The notes: generated by a model from the sequence alone, not told the origin. Positions 1 through 8,245 are shown, counted from the first letter of the stretch. The stretch is 64,000 bases of DNA from Ectopseudomonas composti (GCF_900115475.1 NZ_FOWP01000014.1:62001-126000), one strand, 5' to 3'. Made by a program: numbers and translations.

Positions 1-1206
1 AACGGCAAGGCAGTGCGCGAGACGCTGAACGCCGACGTGCCGCTGGCCGCTGATCACTTCCGTTACTTCGCCGGCTGCATCCGCGCTCAGGAAGGCAGCA
101 CCGCCGAGATCAACGAAGGCACCGTGGCCTATCACTTCCACGAACCGCTGGGCGTGGTCGGACAGATCATTCCGTGGAACTTCCCGCTGCTGATGGCCGC
201 CTGGAAACTGGCGCCGGCCCTGGCTGCCGGCAACGCCGTGGTGCTCAAACCGGCCGAGCAGACGCCGCTGTCGATCACCCTTTTCGTCGAGCTGATTGGC
301 GATCTGCTGCCACCGGGCGTACTCAACATCGTCCAGGGCTTTGGCCGCGAAGCCGGCGAGTCGCTGGCCACCAGCAAGCGCATCGCCAAGATCGCCTTCA
401 CCGGCTCGACCCCGGTGGGTTCGCACATCATGAAGTGCGCTGCCGAGAACATCATCCCGTCCACCGTTGAGCTGGGCGGCAAATCGCCGAACATCTTCTT
501 CGCCGACATCATGAACGCTGAGCCGGCCTTCATCGAGAAAGCCGCCGAAGGCCTGGTGCTGGGCTTCTTCAACCAGGGCGAGGTATGCACCTGCCCGTCG
601 CGCGCCCTGGTGCAGGAGTCGATCTACGACGCCTTCATGGTCGAAGTGCTGAAGAAGGTCAAACAGATCAAACGTGGCAACCCGCTGGACACCGACACCA
701 TGGTCGGCGCCCAGGCTTCGCAGCAGCAGTACGACAAGATCCTCAGCTACCTCGAAATCGCTCAGCAGGAGGGCGCCCAGGTGCTCACTGGCGGTGCCGC
801 CGAGCAGCTGCAAGGCGACCTGGCCAGCGGCTATTACATCCAGCCGACGCTGCTCAAGGGTACCAACAAGATGCGCGTGTTCCAGGAGGAAATCTTTGGC
901 CCGGTGATCGGTGTGACCACCTTCAAGGACGAAGCCGAAGCCCTGGCCATCGCCAACGACACCGAGTTCGGCCTGGGTGCCGGCGTGTGGAGTCGCGACA
1001 TGAACGTCGCCTACCGCATGGGCCGCGCGATCAAGGCTGGCCGCGTATGGACCAACTGCTACCACCTGTACCCGGCTCACGCTGCCTTCGGTGGCTACAA
1101 GAAGTCCGGCGTTGGCCGCGAAACCCACAAGATGATGCTCGACCACTACCAGCAAACCAAGAACCTGCTGGTGAGCTACGACATCAATCCGCTGGGCTTC
1201 TTCTGA
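1..1206 (+). CDS. exaC: NAD-dependent (acet)aldehyde dehydrogenase ExaC, 5' end missing
   Basis: The reading frame is open from base 1, so the gene starts before the window; 401 codons are present of about 506 usual for ExaC. The protein oxidises acetaldehyde to acetate after ethanol is oxidised by the PQQ-dependent dehydrogenase. Visible ALDH signatures are the cofactor-site PWNFPLLMA, FTGSTPVGS, the general-base motif VELGGKSPN and the nucleophile in NQGEVCTCPSR (Cys codon at 586-588). The C-terminus ends in NPLGFF, as I recall for P. aeruginosa ExaC. It lies just upstream of the pqq operon, as in the exa/pqq cluster of P. aeruginosa. A strong hairpin-plus-T terminator follows at 1344. The family assignment is secure; NAD dependence is from family knowledge. 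Confidence 0.95.
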   Translation, partial: NGKAVRETLNADVPLAADHFRYFAGCIRAQEGSTAEINEGTVAYHFHEPLGVVGQIIPWNFPLLMAAWKLAPALAAGNAVVLKPAEQTPLSITLFVELIGDLLPPGVLNIVQGFGREAGESLATSKRIAKIAFTGSTPVGSHIMKCAAENIIPSTVELGGKSPNIFFADIMNAEPAFIEKAAEGLVLGFFNQGEVCTCPSRALVQESIYDAFMVEVLKKVKQIKRGNPLDTDTMVGAQASQQQYDKILSYLEIAQQEGAQVLTGGAAEQLQGDLASGYYIQPTLLKGTNKMRVFQEEIFGPVIGVTTFKDEAEALAIANDTEFGLGAGVWSRDMNVAYRMGRAIKAGRVWTNCYHLYPAHAAFGGYKKSGVGRETHKMMLDHYQQTKNLLVSYDINPLGFF

Positions 1207-1255
1207 TCCACTGACCCGCCGCATGCTTGCTCCGGTGTGCGGCGTTCTTGAGAGC

Positions 1256-1313
1256 GTAGGGTGCGCGGTGCGCACCGCTTGCCGGTTCCCAACCTCGGGT
1301 GCGAAGCGCACCC
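1256..1313. repeat. REP doublet, GTAGGGTGCGC family
   Basis: The element GTAGGGTGCGCGGTGCGCACC at 1256-1276 folds on itself and is followed by a second, degenerate copy (CGGGTGCGAAGCGCACCC, 1296-1313). Copies of the same element occur at 2756, 3567, 5040 and 5985-6048. The pattern is that of Pseudomonas REP/REPIN sequences. No RAYT transposase gene is visible in the window. Confidence 0.8.
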
Positions 1314-1343
1314 TGGCAGATGGCACGGCAGATGTTTATCGCG

Positions 1344-1366
1344 ACGCGGCTTCGGCCGCGTTTTTT
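1344..1366 (+). terminator. Rho-independent terminator of exaC
   Basis: A 7-bp stem ACGCGGC/GCCGCGT closes a TTCG tetraloop and is followed by a run of six T. It lies 138 bases after the exaC stop and ends that transcript before pqqA. Confidence 0.9.
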
Positions 1367-1413
1367 ATTCGCGCCTGTAAAGAAAGCGCGCTGATGCAGC
1401 ACGCGTCTGACTG

Positions 1414-1436
1414 GTAGGAGCGGATTTATCCGCGAT
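1414..1436. repeat. REP element, GTAGGAGCGG family
   Basis: GTAGGAGCGG followed by ATTTATCCGCGAT forms an imperfect palindrome of a second REP family. The same family occurs as a doublet inside pqqH at 5355-5434. Confidence 0.7.
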
Positions 1437-1668
1437 AGGGCTGGCCCCGAACCCCGTTTCGTAGCCCGGATGCAATCCGGGGATGACCTCGATACTTCCC
1501 GGATTTCACCCTGGCTACCAGCTGCTTGCATGCACGTCTGGCAAAGCCCTGCCGTCTACCTACCAATGCCAGCCAAATCTCCTCCCAAAGTACCATTTGG
1601 CCGCCTGCCTGGCGGGGGCTTAATGGGGTTGCCGGAATGCCCCGGCTCAATAACAAGAGGACCGCATC

Positions 1669-1740
1669 ATGTGGACTAAACCCGCCTACACCGATCTGCG
1701 TATTGGCTTCGAAGTGACAATGTATTTCGCCAACCGTTGA
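1669..1740 (+). CDS. pqqA: PQQ precursor peptide PqqA (23 aa)
   Basis: This 23-codon gene encodes the peptide that is converted into the cofactor pyrroloquinoline quinone. The start ATG is set by AAGAGG at 1655-1660. The peptide begins [11 protein letters not shown] and contains the invariant pair Glu15 and Tyr19 in EVTMY. These are the residues that PqqE crosslinks and whose carbon skeletons form PQQ. The length is typical of the family. A stable hairpin (1750-1768) separates it from pqqB, 47 bases downstream, which fits the usual high expression of pqqA relative to the rest of the operon. The gene is short and easily missed by automated calling, but the identification is firm. Confidence 0.97.
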
Positions 1741-1749
1741 TCGCTCCTG

Positions 1750-1768
1750 GCCCCGGCTCGTCCGGGGC
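1750..1768 (+). promoter_or_regulatory. Stem-loop between pqqA and pqqB
   Basis: A perfect 7-bp GC-rich stem GCCCCGG/CCGGGGC with a 5-base loop lies 9 bases after the pqqA stop and has no T tract. It may act as a partial attenuator or 3' stabiliser that raises pqqA message over pqqBCDE. The structure is seen; the role is inferred. Confidence 0.6.
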
Positions 1769-1787
1769 ATCCCCGCTGGTGACTTCC

Positions 1788-2702
1788 ATGCATATCCAGA
1801 TTCTCGGCTCCGCCGCTGGCGGTGGCTTCCCCCAGTGGAACTGCAACTGCCGCAACTGCCGTGGTGTGCGGGCCGGTACGCTGCGGGCGCAGCCGCGCAC
1901 GCAATCGTCCATCGCCATTTCCGATGACGGCGAGCAGTGGATTCTGTGCAATGCCTCGCCGGACATCCGCGCGCAGATCGAAGCCTTTCCGGCGCTGCAA
2001 CCGGCGCGCAAGTTGCGTGACACGGCCATCGCCGGCATCGTCCTGCTCGACAGCCAGATCGACCACTGCACCGGCTTGCTGACCCTGCGCGAGGGCTGCC
2101 CGCACCAGGTCTGGTGTACCGAGATGGTGCATCAGGACCTGACCAGCGGCTTTCCGCTGTTCAACATGCTCAGCCACTGGAACGGCGGCCTGCAGCACCG
2201 CCTGATCGGGCTGGATGCCGAACCCTTCAGCATTCCCGCCTGTCCGGCGCTGAACATCACGGCCATCGCCCTGCGCAGCAGCGCGCCGCCGTATTCGCCG
2301 CATCGGGGTAATCCGCACCCGGGCGACAACATCGGTCTGTTCATCGAGGACGGTCGCAGCGGTCGTAGCCTGTTCTACGCCCCCGGTCTCGGCCAGGTGG
2401 ATGAGCACCTGCTGAGCTGGATGCGCCGCGCCGACTGCCTGCTAGTGGACGGCACGCTGTGGCGCGATGACGAAATGCGCGTGTGCGAGGTCGGCGACAA
2501 GCTCGGCAGCGAGATGGGCCACCTGTGCCAGAGCGGCCCGGGCGGCATGATCGAGGTGCTCGATGGTCTGCCATCCGCACGCAAGGTCCTCATTCATATC
2601 AACAACACCAACCCGATTCTCGACCTGGATTCGCCCGAGCGCGCCGAGCTGGACGCGCATGGCATCGAGGTCGCGTTCGATGGCATGAGTATCGTTTTGT
2701 AG
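1788..2702 (+). CDS. pqqB: PQQ biosynthesis protein PqqB
   Basis: PqqB (304 aa) is a metallo-beta-lactamase-fold protein that acts late in PQQ synthesis, proposed to hydroxylate the PqqA-derived intermediate. The start MHIQILGSAAGGGFPQWNCNC is canonical; the frame is open further upstream, but no family homology is expected there. The CNCRNCR cysteine cluster near the N-terminus and the SQIDHCTGL motif, in place of the usual HxHxDH, are typical of PqqB. The length matches the family (about 303-308 aa). The stop codon TAG at 2700-2702 is the TAG of a GTAGGGTG REP sequence, so the repeat sits exactly on the gene end. Confidence 0.97.
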   Translation: MHIQILGSAAGGGFPQWNCNCRNCRGVRAGTLRAQPRTQSSIAISDDGEQWILCNASPDIRAQIEAFPALQPARKLRDTAIAGIVLLDSQIDHCTGLLTLREGCPHQVWCTEMVHQDLTSGFPLFNMLSHWNGGLQHRLIGLDAEPFSIPACPALNITAIALRSSAPPYSPHRGNPHPGDNIGLFIEDGRSGRSLFYAPGLGQVDEHLLSWMRRADCLLVDGTLWRDDEMRVCEVGDKLGSEMGHLCQSGPGGMIEVLDGLPSARKVLIHINNTNPILDLDSPERAELDAHGIEVAFDGMSIVL

Positions 2703-2755
2703 GGTGTGCGGAGCCGCCTAGGCTGTGTGCACCAGCAATTCAGATGGCTAGCATT

Positions 2756-2776
2756 GGTGCGCACGGCGCACCCTAC
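2756..2776. repeat. REP element between pqqB and pqqC
   Basis: GGTGCGCACGGCGCACCCTAC is the reverse complement of the GTAGGGTGCGC element. With the degenerate GTAGGGTG copy at 2699-2719 it makes a doublet filling the pqqB-pqqC gap. Confidence 0.8.
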
Positions 2777-2800
2777 GGCAATGCGTACCGGAGCGTTCTG

Positions 2801-3553
2801 ATGAGCCAACCTGCCATGACACCTGCCGAATTCGAGCAGGCGCTGCGCGCCAAGGGCGCGCTGTACCACATCTATCACCCCTTTCACCGTGCCATGTACG
2901 AAGGGCGTGCCACCCGCGAACAGATCCAGGGCTGGGTGGCCAACCGCTTCTACTATCAGGTCAACATCCCACTCAAGGATGCGGCGATCCTCGCCAACTG
3001 CCCGGATCGCGAGACGCGGCGCGAGTGGATTCAGCGCATCCTCGACCATGACGGCGCTCCAGGCGAGGAGGGTGGTATCGAGGCCTGGCTGCGCCTGGCC
3101 GAGTCCGTCGGCCTCGACCGCGAGCAAGTGCTGTCGCAGGAGCTGGTGCTGCCTGGCGTGCGTTTCGCTGTCGATGCCTACGTCAATTTCGCTCGCCGCG
3201 CCAACTGGCAGGAGGCGGCCAGTAGTTCGCTGACCGAACTGTTCGCCCCGCAGATTCACCAGTCGCGCCTGGATGCCTGGCCGCAGCACTACCCGTGGAT
3301 CGATGCCACTGGTTACGACTACTTTCGCAAGCGCCTGAAAGAAGCGCGCCGCGACGTCGAGCATGGCCTGCGCATCACCCTTGAGCATTACCGCACTCGT
3401 GATGCGCAGGAACGCATGCTGCAGATACTGCAATTCAAGCTGGACGTGCTGTGGAGCATGCTCGACGCCATGAGCATGGCCTATGAGCTGCAGCGCCCGC
3501 CGTATCATACCGTGACCGCCGAGCGCGCCTGGCATCGGGGTATAGCCTTATGA
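2801..3553 (+). CDS. pqqC: Pyrroloquinoline-quinone synthase PqqC
   Basis: PqqC (250 aa) catalyses the final step of PQQ synthesis, a cofactor-free ring closure and eight-electron oxidation of AHQQ by oxygen. The sequence shows the family hallmarks YHIYHPFH, NRFYYQVNIPLKDAAI and ILDHDG near residues 25-85 and the C-terminal LDVLWSMLDAM. The chosen ATG gives MSQPAMTPAEF and the normal family length. The same frame is open upstream only because it runs through pqqB in another frame. It is part of the pqqABCDE operon, preceded by one REP doublet and followed by another. Confidence 0.97.
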   Translation: MSQPAMTPAEFEQALRAKGALYHIYHPFHRAMYEGRATREQIQGWVANRFYYQVNIPLKDAAILANCPDRETRREWIQRILDHDGAPGEEGGIEAWLRLAESVGLDREQVLSQELVLPGVRFAVDAYVNFARRANWQEAASSSLTELFAPQIHQSRLDAWPQHYPWIDATGYDYFRKRLKEARRDVEHGLRITLEHYRTRDAQERMLQILQFKLDVLWSMLDAMSMAYELQRPPYHTVTAERAWHRGIAL

Positions 3554-3566
3554 ATCTCGAGCAAGC

Positions 3567-3621
3567 GGTGCGCATGGCGCACCCTACAGTTGAGCCCTTT
3601 GTAAGGGGCGCCTTGCGCACC
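3567..3621. repeat. REP doublet between pqqC and pqqD
   Basis: GGTGCGCATGGCGCACCCTAC at 3567-3587 is a near-perfect copy of the element. A degenerate partner (GTAAGGGGCGCCTTGCGCACC, 3601-3621) follows. Together they occupy most of the 85-base gap before pqqD. Confidence 0.75.
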
Positions 3622-3638
3622 CGTCTGGAGTCAGAAGC

Positions 3639-3917
3639 ATGACCGCCGCCATCCTGCCCAATATCCCCATCATCCGCCGCGGCTTTCGCCTGCAATTCGA
3701 ACCGGCCCAGGGCTGCCATGTGCTGCTCTACCCGGAAGGCATGATCAAGCTCAACGACAGTGCCAGCGAGATTCTCCAGCAGGTCGATGGCAAGCGCTCG
3801 GTGGCCGAGATCATCGGCAACCTGCACCAGCGTTTCCCTGACGTGCCGGGTATCGACGAAGACATTCTTGCCTTCATGGAGGTGGCCCATGCTCAGTTCT
3901 GGATCGAGCTTCGCTAA
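3639..3917 (+). CDS. pqqD: PqqA-binding chaperone PqqD
   Basis: PqqD (92 aa) binds PqqA and presents it to the radical-SAM enzyme PqqE. Visible family features are RRGFRLQFEPAQGCHVLLYPEG in two parts (RRGFRLQFE, then VLLYPEG), LNDSASEIL and the VDGKRSVAEI segment. The length is standard. The end of the gene overlaps the start of pqqE by 29 bases, so the two proteins that form a complex are translationally coupled. Confidence 0.96.
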   Translation: MTAAILPNIPIIRRGFRLQFEPAQGCHVLLYPEGMIKLNDSASEILQQVDGKRSVAEIIGNLHQRFPDVPGIDEDILAFMEVAHAQFWIELR

Positions 3918-5043
3918 GGCAGGTCATGAACCAGGGCCACCGCTGTGGCTGCTGGCCGAGCTGACCTATCGTTGCCCGCTGCAATGCCCGTACTGCTCCA
4001 ACCCGCTGGATTTCGCCAAGCAGGGCGCCGAGCTGTCGACCGCCGAATGGATCGAGGTATTCCGCCAGGCCCGTGAGCTGGGCGCGGCGCAGCTGGGTTT
4101 TTCCGGTGGCGAGCCGCTGGTACGCCAGGACCTGGCCGAGCTGATCAAGGCCGCGCGTGATCTGGGTTATTACACCAACCTGATCACCTCCGGCATCGGC
4201 CTGACCGAAGCGCGCATCGCCGAATTCGCCGAGGTCGGGCTCGATCATATCCAGATCAGCTTCCAGGCCGCCGACGAGGAGGTGAACAACCTGCTGGCCG
4301 GCTCGAAGAAGGCCTTCGCGCAGAAGTTGGCCATGGCCCGTGCGGTCAAGGCGCACGGCTATCCGATGGTGCTCAACTTCGTCACTCACCGGCACAACAT
4401 CGACAATATCGAGCGCATCATCGAGCTGTGCCTGGAGCTGGAGGCGGATTTCGTCGAGCTCGCCACCTGCCAGTTCTATGGCTGGGCCGAGCTCAACCGC
4501 GCAGGGCTCCTGCCGACCCGCGCGCAGCTTCAACGCGCCGAGCGCATCACCAATCAGTGGCGCGACAAGCTGGCGGCCGAAAACCACCCGTGCAAGCTGA
4601 TCTTCGTCACCCCGGACTACTACGAGGAGCGTCCTAAGGCCTGCATGAACGGCTGGGGCAACCTGTTCCTCGACATCACCCCGGACGGCACGGCGCTGCC
4701 TTGTCACAGTGCGCGACAGCTGCCGGTGCAGTTCCCCAACGTGCGCGAGCACAGCATCGAGCACATCTGGCGGCATTCCTTCGGTTTCAATCGCTTTCGT
4801 GGTGACGACTGGATGCCCGAGCCATGCCGCAGCTGTGATGAGAAACACAAGGACTTCGGCGGCTGTCGCTGCCAGGCCTTCATGCTCACCGGCGATGCCA
4901 GCAACGCCGACCCGGTGTGCAGCAAGTCGGCGCACCACGGGGTGATTCTCGCTGCGCGGCAGCAGGCCGACGAGGCGCCGCTGGGGCTGGATGCCCTGCA
5001 GTACCGCAATGACAAGGCCTCACGAATCATATGCAAGGCGTAG
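3889..5043 (+). CDS. pqqE: PqqA peptide cyclase PqqE (radical SAM)
   Basis: PqqE (384 aa) uses S-adenosylmethionine and iron-sulfur clusters to crosslink Glu and Tyr of PqqA. The radical-SAM motif CPLQCPYC places the cluster cysteines at 29, 33 and 36. FSGGEPLVR and the C-terminal SPASM cysteines (CHSAR, EPCRSCDEKHKDFGGCRC, DPVCSKS) are present. The start at 3889 lies inside pqqD; the next downstream ATG at 3926 is out of frame. The TAG stop is supplied by a GTAGGGTGCGC REP element beginning at 5040, and pqqH starts 13 bases before the stop. Confidence 0.97.
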   Translation: MLSSGSSFAKAGHEPGPPLWLLAELTYRCPLQCPYCSNPLDFAKQGAELSTAEWIEVFRQARELGAAQLGFSGGEPLVRQDLAELIKAARDLGYYTNLITSGIGLTEARIAEFAEVGLDHIQISFQAADEEVNNLLAGSKKAFAQKLAMARAVKAHGYPMVLNFVTHRHNIDNIERIIELCLELEADFVELATCQFYGWAELNRAGLLPTRAQLQRAERITNQWRDKLAAENHPCKLIFVTPDYYEERPKACMNGWGNLFLDITPDGTALPCHSARQLPVQFPNVREHSIEHIWRHSFGFNRFRGDDWMPEPCRSCDEKHKDFGGCRCQAFMLTGDASNADPVCSKSAHHGVILAARQQADEAPLGLDALQYRNDKASRIICKA

Positions 5044-7004
5044 GGTGCGCCGTGCGCACCGATCCTGACGCGATCTGGGGTGCCGAGCAGGCCGCGGCCG
5101 CCAGCGCCGACTTCGCTGAACTGCACGCTGCCCATGGCGGCGTGCTGTGGGTGGCGTTCGATCCGCTGCTGGCGCGTTGCGGATTGTTCTTCTGCCTCGA
5201 TGGTGTCTTGGCTGAGCTTACGCCGCCGGGGTTCTCCGTGCGTAGCCGCGTCTGCGAGTACGGCGGCGGCGCCTGCTGTGCCACGGAACAGGGCGCGGCG
5301 TTCGTCAATGAAAACGATCAGCAGGTTTACCATCTGGCGATTGCGTGTAGTTCCGTAGGAGCGGCTTCAGCCGCGATTTCTCTTGAATCACCAAGATTCG
5401 CGGCTGAAGCGGAATGCCGCCCAGCCGCTCCTACGAGCAATGAGCCGCAGGCGCTGACGGCTGGCGTCAACTGCCGTTATGGCGACCTGTCCTTCGTGTC
5501 CGCCTGGCAGGCGCTGTTGGCTGTAGAGGAAAGCCATGAAGGCGGCGCGGTAGTGCATCGTCTGGTACGCATCGGCCTCACCGGCAAGCGCGATGTGCTG
5601 GTGGAGGGCGCCGATTTCTACGCGGCGCCAGTGGCAGACCCCACTGGCCAGCGTCTGGCCTGGATCGAATGGGATCGTCCGTATCAACCCTGGGTCGCCA
5701 CGCGTCTGTGTCAGCGTGAATCGGGTGAGCGCAGCCTTGTGCTGGCCGGGCAGGACGGCGATCAATCACTGCAGCAGCCACGTTTCGATGCGCAGGGCCG
5801 ACTGTGGGTGTTGAGTGACCAGGCTGGTTGGTGGCAGCCCGCGTGTGTCGATGACGACCTGAAGCGCGATGCCGCCCCCGGCGATCACGCACCGGCGCCC
5901 TGGCAGCTGGGCGGCCGCACCTACCTGCCGCTGCAGCATGATGAGCTGCTGCTGACGCGTTTCGAGGAGGGTGTTGGCGTTCTCGTAGGGTGCGCTGCGC
6001 GCACCGATTCTCTTGCCGCCGAGACCGCTGGTGCGCATGGCGCACCCCATGGTGGGCCAAGCACAGAACGGCGACTGGCTGAAGGCTTTACCCGTTTCCG
6101 TAGCCTGGCCGCGGATGTCGAGCACTTCTACTGCATCGCTGGCGCGCCGGATCGTCTGCCGGCGGTGCTTGCCATTCGCCGAAGCGATGGAACCGTGCGG
6201 ATACTCGCCGGTGGCGAGCAGCCCTTGCCTGAAGAACAGCTATCACGGCCTCAGCCCTTCAGCTGCACGGTGGGTGAGGGCGAACGCAGCCACGGTTTTT
6301 TCTACCCGCCCGTTTCAACCTGCGAGTGCCCACCGCTGCTGATCTTCCTGCACGGCGGCCCAACTTCGGCCTGCTACCCGGTGTTCGACCCGCGTATCGC
6401 CTTCTGGACGCTACGCGGCTTCGCCGTGCTCGACCTCAACTACCGTGGCAGCAGTGGCTACGGTCGCGCCTATCGTTTGCGCTTGGCTGGCCAGTGGGGC
6501 GAGTTGGAGGTGGAGGACATTCGCGTCGCCATCGACACGTTGGCGCGCGAGGAGCGTATCGATGCGCAGCGCGTGTTCGTGCGCGGTGGCAGCGCCGGCG
6601 GCTTCAGTGCGCTGCGGGCATTGGTCGAACTGCCGCAATTGCGCGGTGGTGCCAGCCTCTACGGCGTCAGTGACCCGCTGGCGCTGGGTCGGCTGACCCA
6701 CAAGTTCGAGGCGGATTATCTAGGCTGGCTGATCGGCGACCCGGAGCAGGATGCCCAGCGCTACCGGGATCGCACGCCTCTGTTGCAGGCCGAACGGATC
6801 AGGGCGCCGGTGATTTTCTTTCAGGGCGCGCTGGATGTCGTGGTGGTACCGAGCCAGACCGAAAGCATGGTCGAGGCGCTGCGCCTGCGTGGTTTGCCGG
6901 TGGAATATCAGCTGTTCGCCGAAGAACGCCATGGTTTCCGTCAGGCGCCCAACCTGGCTGAGGCACTGCGGGCCGAGCATGCCTTCTTTCAGCGCCTGAG
7001 CTGA
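5031..7004 (+). CDS. pqqH: S9 prolyl-oligopeptidase family peptidase PqqH with in-frame REP insertions
   Basis: The 657-aa protein is an alpha/beta-hydrolase peptidase of the prolyl oligopeptidase type and corresponds in position to PA1990 (pqqH) of P. aeruginosa. The C-terminal catalytic domain (about 400-657) has the nucleophile in GGSAGG (Ser521), Asp602 in GALDVV and His634 in ERHGF. The N-terminal half should be a beta-propeller. Oddly, two REP doublets are read through in frame: 5355-5434, encoding an Ala-rich stretch near residues 109-135, and 5985-6048, encoding VGCAARTD...GAHGAPH near 319-339. The annotated start lies in a third REP overlapping the pqqE end, giving the residues VGCAVRTD. 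A start further downstream cannot be excluded. The role in PQQ maturation or regulation is inferred from position. Confidence 0.88.
   Translation: MQGVGCAVRTDPDAIWGAEQAAAASADFAELHAAHGGVLWVAFDPLLARCGLFFCLDGVLAELTPPGFSVRSRVCEYGGGACCATEQGAAFVNENDQQVYHLAIACSSVGAASAAISLESPRFAAEAECRPAAPTSNEPQALTAGVNCRYGDLSFVSAWQALLAVEESHEGGAVVHRLVRIGLTGKRDVLVEGADFYAAPVADPTGQRLAWIEWDRPYQPWVATRLCQRESGERSLVLAGQDGDQSLQQPRFDAQGRLWVLSDQAGWWQPACVDDDLKRDAAPGDHAPAPWQLGGRTYLPLQHDELLLTRFEEGVGVLVGCAARTDSLAAETAGAHGAPHGGPSTERRLAEGFTRFRSLAADVEHFYCIAGAPDRLPAVLAIRRSDGTVRILAGGEQPLPEEQLSRPQPFSCTVGEGERSHGFFYPPVSTCECPPLLIFLHGGPTSACYPVFDPRIAFWTLRGFAVLDLNYRGSSGYGRAYRLRLAGQWGELEVEDIRVAIDTLAREERIDAQRVFVRGGSAGGFSALRALVELPQLRGGASLYGVSDPLALGRLTHKFEADYLGWLIGDPEQDAQRYRDRTPLLQAERIRAPVIFFQGALDVVVVPSQTESMVEALRLRGLPVEYQLFAEERHGFRQAPNLAEALRAEHAFFQRLS
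5040..5060. repeat. REP element at the pqqE stop / pqqH start
   Basis: GTAGGGTGCGCCGTGCGCACC carries the TAG stop of pqqE and is translated as VGCAVRT in pqqH. Confidence 0.85.
5355..5434. repeat. REP doublet inside pqqH, GTAGGAGCGG family
   Basis: GTAGGAGCGGCTTCAGCCGCG at 5355 and its inverted partner (CGCGGCTGAAGC...CCGCTCCTAC) ending at 5434 form an 80-base REPIN-like unit. The pqqH reading frame passes through without a stop. Confidence 0.85.
5985..6048. repeat. REP doublet inside pqqH, GTAGGGTGCGC family
   Basis: GTAGGGTGCGCTGCGCGCACC (5985-6005) and the inverted copy GGTGCGCATGGCGCACCCC (6030-6048) form a second REPIN-like unit within the coding sequence, again without breaking the frame. 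Confidence 0.85.
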
Positions 7005-7081
7005 TCGCAGGTCGCATTGCATTAACCCGGCAATGCAGTAGGCTGATCGCCATTCCATAACAAGAAATTTCAGGCCGTTGT

Positions 7082-8245
7082 ATGAGCCACGATTTGAGTC
7101 AGCTGCGAAAATTCGTTTCCCCCGAAATTATCTTCGGCGCCGGCTCCCGGCATAACGTCGGTAACTACGCCAAGACCTTCGGTGCGCGCAAGGTGCTGAT
7201 CGTCTCCGATCCCGGTGTGGTCGCCGCCGGCTGGGCCGGCGATGTCGAGGTCAGTCTGCAGGCGCAGGGCATCGCTTATTGCCTGTACACCAGGGTATCG
7301 CCCAACCCGCGCGTGGAAGAGGTGATGGAAGGGGCCGAGCTTTACCGCAGCGAAGGTTGCAACGTCATCGTCGCCGTCGGCGGCGGCAGCCCGATGGATT
7401 GCGCCAAGGGCATTGGCATCGTCGTCGCCCATGGTCGCAGCATTCTCGAATTCGAGGGTGTGGACACCATTCGCGTGCCGAGCCCGCCGCTGATACTGAT
7501 TCCGACCACCGCCGGCACCTCGGCCGACGTGTCACAGTTCGTGATTATCTCCAACCAGCAGGAGCGGATGAAGTTCTCCATCGTCAGCAAGGCGGTGGTG
7601 CCGGACGTGTCGCTGATCGATCCGGAAACCACCCTGAGCATGGACCCGTTCCTCAGTGCCTGTACCGGCATCGACGCTCTGGTGCATGCCATCGAGGCGT
7701 TCGTGTCCACCGGCAACGGCCCGCTCACCGACCCGCATGCGCTGGAGGCCATGCGCCTGATCAACGGCAACCTGGTGCAGATGATCGCCAACCCGGCCGA
7801 CATCGCCCTGCGCGAGAAGATCATGCTCGGCAGCATGCAGGCCGGCCTGGCGTTCTCCAACGCAATTCTTGGTGCGGTGCATGCCATGAGCCACAGCCTG
7901 GGCGGCTTTCTCGATCTGCCGCACGGTCTGTGCAACGCCGTACTGGTCGAGCACGTGGTGGCGTTCAACTACAGCGCGGCGCCGGAGCGTTTCAAGGTCA
8001 TCGCCGAAACCCTCGGCATCGACTGCCGTGGGCTCAACCACGCACAGATTCGCCAGCGCCTGGTCGAGCACCTGATCGCCTTCAAGCACGCCATGGGTTT
8101 CCGCGAGACGCTAAGCCTGCATGGTGTCAGCACCTCGGACATTCCGTTTTTGTCCAGCCATGCCATGGACGACCCGTGCATCCTCACCAACCCGCGCGAG
8201 TCGACCCAGCGTGACGTCGAGGTGGTGTATGGCGAGGCGCTCTGA
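7082..8245 (+). CDS. ercA: Iron-containing alcohol dehydrogenase-family regulator ErcA
   Basis: The 387-aa protein belongs to the group III (iron-dependent) alcohol dehydrogenases. It has the nucleotide-binding GGGSPMDCAKG, the PTTAGTSADVSQF segment and metal-ligand motifs GIDALVHAIEAF, AVHAMSHSLGG and LPHG. In P. aeruginosa the equivalent ErcA (PA1991) sits between pqqH and the sensor kinase gene ercS and is needed for growth on ethanol, probably as a sensing or signalling enzyme. Here it follows pqqH after 77 bases and overlaps ercS by 17 bases. A 7-bp inverted repeat at 7014-7036 (GCATTGC/GCAATGC) lies in the pqqH-ercA gap. Enzyme activity is expected from the family; the regulatory role is taken from synteny. 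Confidence 0.92.
   Translation: MSHDLSQLRKFVSPEIIFGAGSRHNVGNYAKTFGARKVLIVSDPGVVAAGWAGDVEVSLQAQGIAYCLYTRVSPNPRVEEVMEGAELYRSEGCNVIVAVGGGSPMDCAKGIGIVVAHGRSILEFEGVDTIRVPSPPLILIPTTAGTSADVSQFVIISNQQERMKFSIVSKAVVPDVSLIDPETTLSMDPFLSACTGIDALVHAIEAFVSTGNGPLTDPHALEAMRLINGNLVQMIANPADIALREKIMLGSMQAGLAFSNAILGAVHAMSHSLGGFLDLPHGLCNAVLVEHVVAFNYSAAPERFKVIAETLGIDCRGLNHAQIRQRLVEHLIAFKHAMGFRETLSLHGVSTSDIPFLSSHAMDDPCILTNPRESTQRDVEVVYGEAL

Larger units (their letters stand above)
1207..1668. other. exaC-pqqA intergenic region
   Basis: This 462-base gap contains a GTAGGGTGCGC-type REP pair, the exaC terminator, one GTAGGAGCGG-type REP and the pqqA upstream region. No ORF in it resembles a protein. The pqqA promoter must lie in the last part, but I could not single out convincing -35/-10 boxes. 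The pqqA ribosome binding site is AAGAGG at 1655-1660. Confidence 0.7.

Noticed and set aside
2483..2800. A 356-aa version of PqqC starting inside pqqB
   Set aside because: The extra N-terminal residues come from pqqB read in another frame and from REP sequence. The ATG at 2801 gives the normal family length and start.
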